Assembly (NCBI GenBank): GCA_958422985.1
Contig: CATZPY010000002.1
Span: 60,415 to 124,414, forward strand
DNA from: an uncultured Clostridium sp.
GTDB taxonomy: Bacteria; Bacillota; Clostridia; TANB77; CAG-508
Reading direction: 5' to 3'
Length of the DNA stretch: 64,000 bases
In this document: positions 55,113 through 63,103 of the stretch, piece after piece
Position numbering within the stretch: position 1 is the first letter of the stretch
Layout: each line of letters begins with the position of its first letter
Translations under genes and position numbers: made by a program
The notes under the pieces: model-generated
Told to the model about the DNA's origin: nothing
The model's database searches: none
The model's input: only the letters and a program-made list of their open reading frames with translations

Positions 55113-56138
55113 ATGATAAAAATTTCTACTCGGGATGAAACATCTCAAAAAGTTATATTAAACACTTTATTTAATATAACTAATTTAAATATTCATATAA
55201 ATGGAGAATTGATAATTGAAAAATTAAGTGAAGATGAAGCTATCAAAATTTTTCTAGGCTTATTACATCAGAATTCTGCCGGTTTGGTTGAATTTAAATA
55301 TGAAGAAGAGCCAAAGCCTATAGACGAAGATGTGCAAAAAGTGGAAAAAAATGTGTCTAATAAAAGTCCATGGGAAATTGTGAGAGAGTTCTTTAAAGAA
55401 AACGAAAGCAAGTTTTTTACAATTAAAGAAGTGTCTGATATTACAGGGCTTAAATATCAAACTGTTGCTGGGGCAATAAGGTCTATGTACTTGAAAAATA
55501 ACTTTTTAGTTAGGACCGAAGATAAGAAATATGGATATATAGATCCAGAACAAGTACAAGAAGAGTCGAGTAAGGAGTCTACTTCAAATATGGTAGCGCA
55601 GGAGCAAGAGGAACCAAGTATCAAGCCTACGTCAAATGTAGAAGCACAGGAAAAAAAAGAACCAAGTAGCAAACCTACGTTAAGTGTAGAAGAGGAGGTT
55701 CAAGAGGAACCAAGCAAAATTACATTAACTGTAGAAGAAAAATTGAAAATAATGAAAGAGTTATTTTCAAAAGAACGAAACCTGGATGTACTCAGATATA
55801 TTTTTCCAACCAAAGCAAGTTTTATTGTGAGTTTAGCACAAAAAAAATTTGTAGGAGAAGCTCAACGAGATTTAACAAGAATAATAAGATCTCTTAATGA
55901 GTTAGAAGTTATAACATTTGATAATACATTTAAAGATGGAAGATATTTCATCAATACAAAATGGAGATTATGGGCATTTTTATTCTTAAAAGGTAAAGCT
56001 CAAACAAAGGAATCAATTAGATATGAAATATCTATGAGTGAGGAAGAGCTTAAAAAAACTATAAAACAGGCAGTAAGTGAAAATATGATAATAGAAACAC
56101 AGGAAGAAGGTAAAAGAGCAACTTATTCCGTACTTTAA
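55113..56138 (+). CDS. Unknown protein with two winged-helix-like regions and a repetitive linker
   Basis: I do not recognise this 341-residue protein. Residues about 88-146 (WEIVREFFKENESKFFTIKE ... ITGLKYQTVAGAIRSM) look like a winged helix. A linker of about 60 residues follows, built from an imperfect 16-residue unit (QEEPSxKPTSNVEAQE-like) repeated three to four times. The second half has another helix-turn-helix-like region (KASFIVSLAQKKF, DLTRIIRSLNELEVITFDN) and a last one near EEELKKTIKQAV. It may be a DNA-binding or replication-related protein. AAGGAG precedes the ATG. Confidence 0.6.
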   Translation: MIKISTRDETSQKVILNTLFNITNLNIHINGELIIEKLSEDEAIKIFLGLLHQNSAGLVEFKYEEEPKPIDEDVQKVEKNVSNKSPWEIVREFFKENESKFFTIKEVSDITGLKYQTVAGAIRSMYLKNNFLVRTEDKKYGYIDPEQVQEESSKESTSNMVAQEQEEPSIKPTSNVEAQEKKEPSSKPTLSVEEEVQEEPSKITLTVEEKLKIMKELFSKERNLDVLRYIFPTKASFIVSLAQKKFVGEAQRDLTRIIRSLNELEVITFDNTFKDGRYFINTKWRLWAFLFLKGKAQTKESIRYEISMSEEELKKTIKQAVSENMIIETQEEGKRATYSVL

Positions 56139-56156
56139 TATGTTAAATTAGCATAT

Positions 56157-56194
56157 AAAATAGCCGAGGGTTACAAAAAACTCTCGGCTATTTT
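56157..56194. terminator. Bidirectional terminator between the winged-helix gene and engB
   Basis: AAAATAGCCGAG and CTCGGCTATTTT form a 12-base-pair stem with A/T tails on both sides. Confidence 0.9.
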
Positions 56195-56222
56195 CATGAG
56201 TATATAATAATTTTAATAAGAA

Positions 56223-56807
56223 TTAAAAAATATATTTTTCTATTTCTTCCCACACATTTTCTGTATAAATTTTCCTTTCAGAAGAAAAAGGCAAAGTAGT
56301 AATATCACCAATAGGATTTAATACAGATTGTATATCTTCTTTTGCTTTATCAACTTTAGTTACAGCAATTTTATCTGCTTTATTAGCAATAATTATAAAT
56401 GGAATTTTACTACTAATTATATAATTATACATAAGTTTATCATTTTCTGTAGGTTTATGTCTTATATCAACCAAAAATATTATTAATGAAATTTGTTTTC
56501 TTTTATGCAAATATTCTTCTATAAAATTTCCTACAATTACTTGTTCTTTTTTTGACATTTTGCTGTAGCCATACCCAGGTAAATCTACAAAATAAAATTT
56601 AGAATCTATATTGTAAAAATTTATTTGTCTGGTTTTGCCAGGTTCACTACTGGTTTTTGCTAGTTTTTTTCTGTTAATTAAAGTATTTATAAACGAAGAT
56701 TTACCAACATTAGATTTTCCAACTAATACAACTTCGGGTAAATTTGTTGAAGGATATTGTTTTGGACCAACAGCAGAAATTTCAAATTTTGGTTCTTTTA
56801 CTATCAT
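56223..56807 (-). CDS. engB: Ribosome biogenesis GTPase EngB (YsxC/YihA)
   Basis: EngB is a small GTPase needed for late 50S assembly. The G motifs are all present: GKSNVGKSS (G1), PGKTRQ (G2), DLPGYGYSK (G3), NKADK (G4) and FSS (G5). Length 194 is normal. It lies 77 bases after serS on the minus strand. AGGAGAA precedes the ATG. Confidence 0.96.
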   Translation of the reverse strand: MIVKEPKFEISAVGPKQYPSTNLPEVVLVGKSNVGKSSFINTLINRKKLAKTSSEPGKTRQINFYNIDSKFYFVDLPGYGYSKMSKKEQVIVGNFIEEYLHKRKQISLIIFLVDIRHKPTENDKLMYNYIISSKIPFIIIANKADKIAVTKVDKAKEDIQSVLNPIGDITTLPFSSERKIYTENVWEEIEKYIF

Positions 56808-56884
56808 AAAAATTCTCCTTACTTCTAAATATACTATATTATAGCTATTATAATATTTCTTAAGTTTTTAGCTATATTAAGACG

Positions 56885-58174
56885 TTATTTAGATTTTACT
56901 TCTATCTTTTCCAGTCCACCCATGTATGGTCTTAAAACTTCTGGAATAACTACACTTCCATCAGGCATATAATTATTTTCCATAATTGAAATTAGCATAC
57001 GTGGTGGGGCAACTACAGTATTATTTAATGTATGAGCAAAATAATTTCCTTTTTCTCCTTTTATTCTAATTCCTAATCTACGTGCTTGTGCATCTGTTAA
57101 ATTAGAACAACTTCCAACTTCAAAATATTTCTTTTGTCTTGGACTCCAAGCTTCTACGTCGCAAGATTTTGCTTTTAAGTCTGCTAAGTCACCACTACAA
57201 CATTCTAAAGTTCTTACTGGAATATTCATGCTTCTAAAGAATTCAACAGTATATGACCACATTTTGTTATACCAATCCCAAGAGTCTTCTGGTTCACATA
57301 CAACAATCATTTCTTGTTTTTCAAATTGATGAATTCTATAAATACCACGTTCTTCTAAACCATGAGCGCCTTTTTCTTTTCTAAAACATGGAGAATAAGA
57401 TGTCATTGTGTATGGCATATTTTCTTTTTTCAAAATTTGATCTTTAAACTTTCCAATCATAGAATGCTCACTTGTACCAATTAAGTATAAATCTTCACCT
57501 TCAATTTTGTACATCATTGCATCCATTTCTTCAAAGCTCATAACACCAGTTACAACGTCACTTCTTATCATGAAAGGTGGAATACAATAAGTAAAGCCTT
57601 TATTTATCATAAAGTCTCTTGCATATGTTAAAACTGCAGAATGTAATCTTGCAACATCACCCATTAAGTAATAAAAACCTTGACCAGCAACACGTCTAGC
57701 ACTATCTAAGTCTAATCCATTTAGTGCTTCTAGAATTTCTCCATGGAATGGAATTTCATAATCTGGCACTATAGGCTCTCCAAATTTTTCTATTTCAACA
57801 TTTTCATTATCATCTTTTCCTATAGGAACAGATTCGTGCATAATATTTGGAATTTTAAACATTCTAACTTTAATTTCTTCAGCATATTTACTTTCTAAAG
57901 CTTCATTTTCTTCTAATTGAGTATTAATTTCTTGAACTTGAGTTTTAATTTTTTCAGCTTCATCTCTTTGACCATTTTTCATTAAAGTACCAATTTGGGT
58001 GCTTAATGTTTTTCTTTTGTTTCTTAATTCATCACCAGTAAGTTGACTTGCTCTATATTTTTTATCTAAGTCGATTACTTCGTCAACTAAAACTAACTTA
58101 TTGTCTTGAAATTTTTTCTTAATGTTTTCTTTTACAATTTCAGGATTTTCTCTTAAAAATTTAATATCTATCAT
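56885..58174 (-). CDS. serS: Seryl-tRNA synthetase
   Basis: It charges tRNA-Ser. The N-terminal half has the long coiled coil that grips the tRNA (about 30-100). The class II motifs follow: motif 2 in CFRKEKGAHGLEERGIYRIH and motif 3 in NNTVVAPPRMLISIMEN. 429 residues is usual. It lies 11 bases after the DUF1653 gene and is controlled by the T-box leader upstream. Confidence 0.97.
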   Translation of the reverse strand: MIDIKFLRENPEIVKENIKKKFQDNKLVLVDEVIDLDKKYRASQLTGDELRNKRKTLSTQIGTLMKNGQRDEAEKIKTQVQEINTQLEENEALESKYAEEIKVRMFKIPNIMHESVPIGKDDNENVEIEKFGEPIVPDYEIPFHGEILEALNGLDLDSARRVAGQGFYYLMGDVARLHSAVLTYARDFMINKGFTYCIPPFMIRSDVVTGVMSFEEMDAMMYKIEGEDLYLIGTSEHSMIGKFKDQILKKENMPYTMTSYSPCFRKEKGAHGLEERGIYRIHQFEKQEMIVVCEPEDSWDWYNKMWSYTVEFFRSMNIPVRTLECCSGDLADLKAKSCDVEAWSPRQKKYFEVGSCSNLTDAQARRLGIRIKGEKGNYFAHTLNNTVVAPPRMLISIMENNYMPDGSVVIPEVLRPYMGGLEKIEVKSK

Positions 58175-58185
58175 AATGATTCCTC

Positions 58186-58452
58186 CTATTGTTTTTTCAT
58201 GTAATTTATAGATAAATTTTGGGCTAATTCGAATCTATGTTTTTGACCTGTAATGTTATCAGGTCTTTCTGGAATCTCTTCTAAAAACATTTTTTCTGGT
58301 CTAACCCAAATATAATTTCCATCTTCTCTTTCATATAATGGTTTGTAAACAACCATTCTTTCTTTAGTTTCCGAGTCACAAGCTATATTTTCTACAAAAT
58401 AATAGTTTCCTTTAAAATGACGATAAACTTTTCCAATTTTTACTTTTTCCAT
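58186..58452 (-). CDS. DUF1653-family protein
   Basis: An 88-residue protein with IGKVYRHFKGNYYFV, MVVYKPLY and IWVRPEKMFLEEI, the DUF1653 pattern. The start is the ATG at 58452 with GGGGGGAA upstream; an open frame reaching back into the T-box is not real. It sits between the T-box leader and serS, so its message responds to uncharged tRNA-Ser. Function is unknown. Confidence 0.88.
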   Translation of the reverse strand: MEKVKIGKVYRHFKGNYYFVENIACDSETKERMVVYKPLYEREDGNYIWVRPEKMFLEEIPERPDNITGQKHRFELAQNLSINYMKKQ

Positions 58453-58493
58453 AAAATATTCCCCCCTAAATAAAATTAAAGCTATACTGTATA

Positions 58494-58733
58494 AAAAAAC
58501 AAAAATCGCCCTTATATAAAATATAAGGACGAATATAATCCGCGGTGCCACCTTAAGTTATTATAAAATAATACTCTTGATTAGTAGGATAACTGCCTAA
58601 CTTACAGTTTAGCTTTCGCTAAAAACATTTAAGAGTAGATTCACATACAAATTTTATTTACTTGCACCAACCGTAAATTCTCTAGAAAAATTAAATATGT
58701 TACTAATCTCTTATTAACATTTATATTAAACTA
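58494..58733 (-). ncRNA. Serine-specific T-box leader
   Basis: Read on the minus strand the conserved T-box core TAAGGTGGCACCGCGGA is at 58555-58539, followed by a terminator (GTCCTTATAT ... ATATAAGGGC and T-rich run, 58531-58494). A GAATCTACT stretch gives a candidate specifier UCU (Ser) at 58639-58637. The T-box bulge is UGGC, whose last base would pair with a G discriminator, the base at position 73 of bacterial tRNA-Ser. Both marks agree with the serS gene downstream. The full stem I layout was not folded by computation. Confidence 0.9.
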
Positions 58734-58738
58734 CACAT

Positions 58739-58767
58739 AGTTTAACATAATTTTGTATGTAGTTCAA
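58739..58767 (-). promoter_or_regulatory. Promoter of the T-box/serS operon
   Basis: On the minus strand TTGAAC (58767-58762), 17 bases, TAAACT (58744-58739). It is placed just before the leader. Confidence 0.65.
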
Positions 58768-58861
58768 GTAATTTAAGGAAATTATTGTAATAAAGGCTTT
58801 TAAAATTATGTTAATTATGATATAATATGTAAGATAAAAAATAGAAAGGAGACTTTAAAGA

Positions 58862-59215
58862 ATGGAAAAGTCGAGAAAAAAGAATAGCGAAAAGCTATTC
58901 TTGCTAAAGGTATGTTTACCAATAGCATATGAAGAAATTGGAGATGTTATAATCGAAGCAGTCGAACGGGGGTGGGCAGTAGAACAAGACTTGAATCTTA
59001 TCAACAACATTGTAGGAAGATATGTAAAAACAGCAAAATATGAAACACTTTCTTACAAAGGAACATTAAAAGAAAAAATGAATCTAATTAGACAATTCAA
59101 TTATTTTTTATATGAATACGTAGAAATGAGAACTCCAGAAACGACAGAACAAGTAGACAAATTCGTAGAAGAATACTACGAAAATTTTAAAAAAGCAGTA
59201 GAATTAGGAGATTAG
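58862..59215 (+). CDS. Unknown 117-residue soluble protein
   Basis: I do not recognise it. It is charged and mostly helical, with LFLLKVCLPIAYEEIGDVIIEA near the start and a Glu-rich helix at the end (QVDKFVEEYYENFKKAVE). No membrane segment. AAGGAG lies before the ATG, and the next gene begins one base after its stop. A TATAAT at 58820-58825 may be the -10, with no clear -35. Confidence 0.65.
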   Translation: MEKSRKKNSEKLFLLKVCLPIAYEEIGDVIIEAVERGWAVEQDLNLINNIVGRYVKTAKYETLSYKGTLKEKMNLIRQFNYFLYEYVEMRTPETTEQVDKFVEEYYENFKKAVELGD

Positions 59216-59216
59216 T

Positions 59217-59768
59217 ATGAATAAGTATAAAAAAATGACAAGAGAAGAATTACAAGAAATTGTTCGCTCTTACACAGATTTCTCGAAATATACTCGGGAG
59301 GAAATGTTAGATAAGATAGAAGAAATTAACTCTAAATTACCATTTCCAGAAATGAAAGTTTTATTAAAAGATATTCAAACTTTTTCAGATGAAGAACTAA
59401 AAGAATATTTTAAGAGCTTATATTGTTCAGATTGGACAAGAGATGATCTTTTAGGGGATATAGAAAGACATGAACAATTCGAAGAACTTTCACGTGAAGA
59501 ATTAGAGGAAAAATATCTAAATCTAGAGGAAAAAAAGTATAATAAAGAAACAATTATAATGGGAATAATATTATTTGCATATATGATAATATCAAGTATG
59601 GTTTTTTCTAGAATCGAAAATGGTGATGAGATTACTAAAAAAGAAAGAGAAGCCTTAGAGCAAAAGATTGAACAACAAGAAGAAAAGATAGAAAGCATGG
59701 AAGATGTAATAGATGCAATAATTGATGTATTTATCTTGCAAGAAGATGAAAACACTCCAATAATTTAA
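59217..59768 (+). CDS. Unknown membrane protein with five short TREEL-type repeats and a coiled coil
   Basis: The 183-residue protein starts with five related motifs: MTREELQEI, YTREEMLDK, FSDEELKEY, WTRDDLLGD and LSREELEEK, each about 15-40 residues apart. One membrane segment (about 112-128) follows, then a coiled coil of about 30 residues (REALEQKIEQQEEKIESMEDV) and a short end. There is no signal peptide, so the repeats are probably in the cytoplasm. It is coupled to the preceding gene (one-base gap), with GGAG inside it. Function unknown. Confidence 0.7.
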   Translation: MNKYKKMTREELQEIVRSYTDFSKYTREEMLDKIEEINSKLPFPEMKVLLKDIQTFSDEELKEYFKSLYCSDWTRDDLLGDIERHEQFEELSREELEEKYLNLEEKKYNKETIIMGIILFAYMIISSMVFSRIENGDEITKKEREALEQKIEQQEEKIESMEDVIDAIIDVFILQEDENTPII

Positions 59769-59864
59769 AAAAGTAGGGAAGCCTTTTTAGCATAAGCTAA
59801 GAAGGTTTCTTGCTGTATAAGAAAGATATATTAAATAAAATATTTTATTAATAAAAAACGAAAT

Positions 59865-59898
59865 TTTGTTTGACAAACAAAAAATCATATGATAGTAT
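59865..59898 (+). promoter_or_regulatory. lexA promoter with overlapping perfect palindrome
   Basis: TTGACA (59870-59875), 17 bases, TAGTAT (59893-59898). The -35 box lies in the palindrome TTTGTTTG-A-CAAACAAA (59865-59881). It is a good candidate for the LexA operator, but differs from the usual Firmicute GAAC-N4-GTTC box. Confidence 0.65.
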
Positions 59899-59926
59899 GT
59901 TATAAAATAAAATGGAGGCGTAGTAA

Positions 59927-60568
59927 GTGAAAAAAGATAAAAGTGATTTGAATAAAAGAGAAGTTGCAATTTTAAACTTTATATCAAAACAAATAAAAGC
60001 GAATCAATACCCACCATCTGTAAGAGAAATATGTAAAGCTGTAGGTTTAAATTCAACAGCAACAGTACATGGGTATTTAGAAAAATTAGAACAAAAGGGT
60101 TATATAAGAAAAGAATCTCAAAAAGGAAGAGCATTAAGAGTTGTAGATGGTGAAGATGTTATAAGAAAACCAAAGGATTTATATTCTGGTAAAGAATTAG
60201 TAGATGTACCAGTAGTAGGAAAAATAACTGCAGGTGCGCCAATTCTAGCTGTAGAAAATATTACAGATACATTTCCAATTCCATTAGACTTTGTAGGAAA
60301 TTCTGAAAGCTTTATGCTAACAGTTAGAGGAGAAAGTATGATAGAAGCAGGAATTTTAGATGGTGACTATATATTAGTAAAACAACAAAATACAGCAGAA
60401 AATGGTCAAATAGTTGTAGCTTTAATAGATGACGAAGCAACAGTAAAAACATTTTATAAAGAAAAAGATTATATAAGATTACAACCAGAAAATCATACAA
60501 TGGATCCTATAATAGTGCCAGATTGTAAAATACTTGGTAAAGTAGCTGGAGTATTTAGAAAAATGTAG
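59927..60568 (+). CDS. lexA: SOS repressor LexA
   Basis: LexA represses DNA-damage genes and cleaves itself when RecA is active. The N-terminal winged helix has [23 protein letters not shown]. Cleavage would be between Ala102 and Gly103 in ITAGAPILA; the catalytic pair is Ser137 (RGESMIEAG) and Lys174 (ATVKTF). 213 residues. The start is GTG 59927 with GGAGG eight bases upstream. Confidence 0.95.
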   Translation: MKKDKSDLNKREVAILNFISKQIKANQYPPSVREICKAVGLNSTATVHGYLEKLEQKGYIRKESQKGRALRVVDGEDVIRKPKDLYSGKELVDVPVVGKITAGAPILAVENITDTFPIPLDFVGNSESFMLTVRGESMIEAGILDGDYILVKQQNTAENGQIVVALIDDEATVKTFYKEKDYIRLQPENHTMDPIIVPDCKILGKVAGVFRKM

Positions 60569-60616
60569 TATAAAATAAATACCTTTAAAACATAATATAT
60601 TGTGGGGGAATATATT

Positions 60617-60781
60617 ATGGGAAAAGATAAAAAAATTAAAGAAATAGAAGTAGGAGAAGATGTAAGTAGAAATGGCGAATTCATACCAACAGAATTTGCA
60701 TGGATAAGTTTAGGATATCAAAAAGAAAATGCAGAAAGATTACAAAAATTAACAAATACAAAAAATAAAACGAAAAAATAA
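60617..60781 (+). CDS. Small unknown protein (54 residues)
   Basis: A short ORF with GGGGGAA seven bases before its ATG, 48 bases after lexA. It encodes a charged protein with EIEVGEDVSRNGEFIPTEFAW in the middle and a lysine-rich end. The ribosome site and the codon use like neighbouring genes support it. Function unknown. Confidence 0.6.
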   Translation: MGKDKKIKEIEVGEDVSRNGEFIPTEFAWISLGYQKENAERLQKLTNTKNKTKK

Positions 60782-60934
60782 ATGTGGCTTTATTAAAAAT
60801 TAGTAGAAAATGTTTACAAGTAAAAGAACTTTTGAAAGTAAGAATTATTACAATTTAATAAATCCACATTTTTTACTTGAAAGAGGCAAAAAATAATGAT
60901 AAAATTAAGCTATTAGTAAAAGGAGGAAATAAGT

Positions 60935-61276
60935 ATGGATGGTAAAAGTAAAGAAATCTATTCAGAACTTAGTGCTTTTTTGGATAGTATAGATGAAGAA
61001 AGAAGAAATAAAATACCAGAAGATTTAAGAGAGCTAATAAATAGCAAAAAAGATGATACTTATACACCAAAATATCCAAAAGGAACTCCTTTAGAAAAGC
61101 TAAAAATGAAAAAAGAAACCAAAGATATGATAAATCTGTTAAATTTTAATTATTGGTGCGAAAATGAAAAACAGAGAAAAGAATTAATGGAAGAAATAGC
61201 AAATGGTAAGAAAAATGAAGCAACAAAAAATAATGCATTTAATAAAATAATAAATATATTTAAAAAGAAAAATTAA
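60935..61276 (+). CDS. Unknown conserved-looking clostridial protein (113 residues)
   Basis: A charged helical protein: EIYSELSAFLDSIDEERRNKIPEDLRELI, a YTPKYPKGTPLE linker and INLLNFNYWCENEKQRKELM. I associate this layout with a hypothetical family common in gut clostridia. AAGGAGG precedes the ATG. No function can be given. It is followed by a strong terminator. Confidence 0.65.
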   Translation: MDGKSKEIYSELSAFLDSIDEERRNKIPEDLRELINSKKDDTYTPKYPKGTPLEKLKMKKETKDMINLLNFNYWCENEKQRKELMEEIANGKKNEATKNNAFNKIINIFKKKN

Positions 61277-61286
61277 ATAAATGGGG

Positions 61287-61311
61287 GCGCTTAAAATTTA
61301 AGCGCTTTTTA
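61287..61311 (+). terminator. Terminator after the 113-residue protein gene
   Basis: GCGCTTAAA pairs with TTTAAGCGC, followed by five T. Confidence 0.9.
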
Positions 61312-61355
61312 TGTTTTATAATAAAAATTTAAAATTTTATCAACTTATGCGTTTC

Positions 61356-63050
61356 TTATTGTATAGTAAATTGAGTTTTATACATATTATAATAATATCC
61401 TTTTTTATTAAGTAATTCATTATGAGTTCCCATTTCAACAATTTTTCCATTTTCTAAAAAAACAATCAAATCGCAACTTTTTATTGTAGACAATCTATGT
61501 GCAATAATTATAGAAGTAGAATGTTTAGTTAATTTTTTTGTAGCATTTTGTATCAAATTTTCGGTTAATAAATCAATATTGCTTGTAGCTTCATCAAAAA
61601 TTAAAATAGGTGGTCTTTGTAGCATAATTCTAGCAATATTTATTAACTGAACTTCTCCTTCAGAAAGACCAGAATTATTAGAAATATAAGTATCATATCC
61701 ATATGGCAAATTAGTTATAAATTGGTGTGCAGAAGCAAGCTTAGAAGCTTCTATAATTTCATCCAAACTTGCATTAGGATTACCATAAGATATATTTTCC
61801 TTTATTGTTCCTTCAAAAATTTTAGAATCTTGTAAAACCATTCCAATATTTTTTCTTAAATTATAAATGTTATTTATGTTAGTGTTATCTATTAATATTT
61901 CACCAGAATTTACTTCATAAAATTTATTTAGCAAATTAACTATTGTAGTTTTACCAGATCCAGATTTTCCAACTATAGCGATACTTTTTCCAGCAGGAAT
62001 GTATAAATTAAAATTTTCTATAAAAGGTTTGTTAGTGTAGGAAAAACTTACATTTTTAAATTCTATAGAATAATTTAATTTTATAGGTAAGATGTTATTA
62101 AATGATGATATAAACTTATTAGTATAAGTAATGTTTAAAAAAGATAAAATTCTTTTTAAAGAAGCAATAGATGTTTGCAATTCACTTATTATAGCAGTTA
62201 CTTCACTAAATGGCCTAGTAAATAAATTCGTATATATTAAAAAAGTAGAAATATTACCAATTGTTAATTTATTAAATTTACATAGTATAATTCCCAAGAT
62301 AGCTATTAAAATATACAAAAGATTAGAAATAAACCTTATAGTAGGATTTGTTAAAGAGGAGAAAAACATTGTTTTATAAGAACATTTATATAAATTATAA
62401 TTTTTATTACAAAAGTTCTTAAGAGAGGTAGATGAATAATTAAAATGTTCTAAAGTTTTTTTACCACTTACAAATTCATCTATATACGAACTTAAACTTG
62501 CCATTAAACTTGCTCTTTTTTTAAACAAATTGTTTGTTTTAGAAACAATATATTTAGAAATAGCAAACATAAAAAATGATAATAATATAAGAATAAATGT
62601 TAAAGTGAAATTTAAGTTTAACATTATATATGTTGCTAAAATAATATTTAAAACAGATGTTATAATTTTAGAAAGACTTTGGATAATTCCATTAGAAATA
62701 TTTTCTGTATCTGTAGAAAACATATTAATTATTTTTCCTTTTTCACATTTTTCTAAAATATACATAGGTAATGAATGTAATTTTTCTAAAAGTGAATTTC
62801 TAATATTCTTAGATAATTTACTAGAAAAGCTATTAAAAAAATAAGTTATAAACAAATTAGTAAAAAAAAGTAAAATAAATATAATTGAAAGTGTTAAGTA
62901 AAAATTTGTTAAAGGAACATTATTGCCAAAAGAATCTATTAAATTACCTACAATGACAGGATAAGTAATATTTAGAAAGGAAGACATAATAGAAAAGATA
63001 ATTATTAAAAAAATATATAATTTAGATAATTTAAAATTAAATAGTTTCAT
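61356..63050 (-). CDS. ABC exporter half, catalytic-type subunit
   Basis: A 564-residue half-transporter: six membrane segments (about 1-300) and a nucleotide-binding domain with GKSGSGKTT (Walker A), the signature in an altered form SEGEVQ instead of SGGQQ, Walker B ILIFDEATSNID with the catalytic Glu, and IIAHRLSTI with the H-loop His. It follows the other half, 53 bases downstream. The motif pattern fits a heterodimer with one proper and one degenerate ATP site. Substrate unknown. Confidence 0.9.
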   Translation of the reverse strand: MKLFNFKLSKLYIFLIIIFSIMSSFLNITYPVIVGNLIDSFGNNVPLTNFYLTLSIIFILLFFTNLFITYFFNSFSSKLSKNIRNSLLEKLHSLPMYILEKCEKGKIINMFSTDTENISNGIIQSLSKIITSVLNIILATYIMLNLNFTLTFILILLSFFMFAISKYIVSKTNNLFKKRASLMASLSSYIDEFVSGKKTLEHFNYSSTSLKNFCNKNYNLYKCSYKTMFFSSLTNPTIRFISNLLYILIAILGIILCKFNKLTIGNISTFLIYTNLFTRPFSEVTAIISELQTSIASLKRILSFLNITYTNKFISSFNNILPIKLNYSIEFKNVSFSYTNKPFIENFNLYIPAGKSIAIVGKSGSGKTTIVNLLNKFYEVNSGEILIDNTNINNIYNLRKNIGMVLQDSKIFEGTIKENISYGNPNASLDEIIEASKLASAHQFITNLPYGYDTYISNNSGLSEGEVQLINIARIMLQRPPILIFDEATSNIDLLTENLIQNATKKLTKHSTSIIIAHRLSTIKSCDLIVFLENGKIVEMGTHNELLNKKGYYYNMYKTQFTIQ

Positions 63051-63103
63051 TTGTATTAATCTCCTAAAAACTTTTTTACTAAAATTACTTTATAAGCATA
63101 AAT

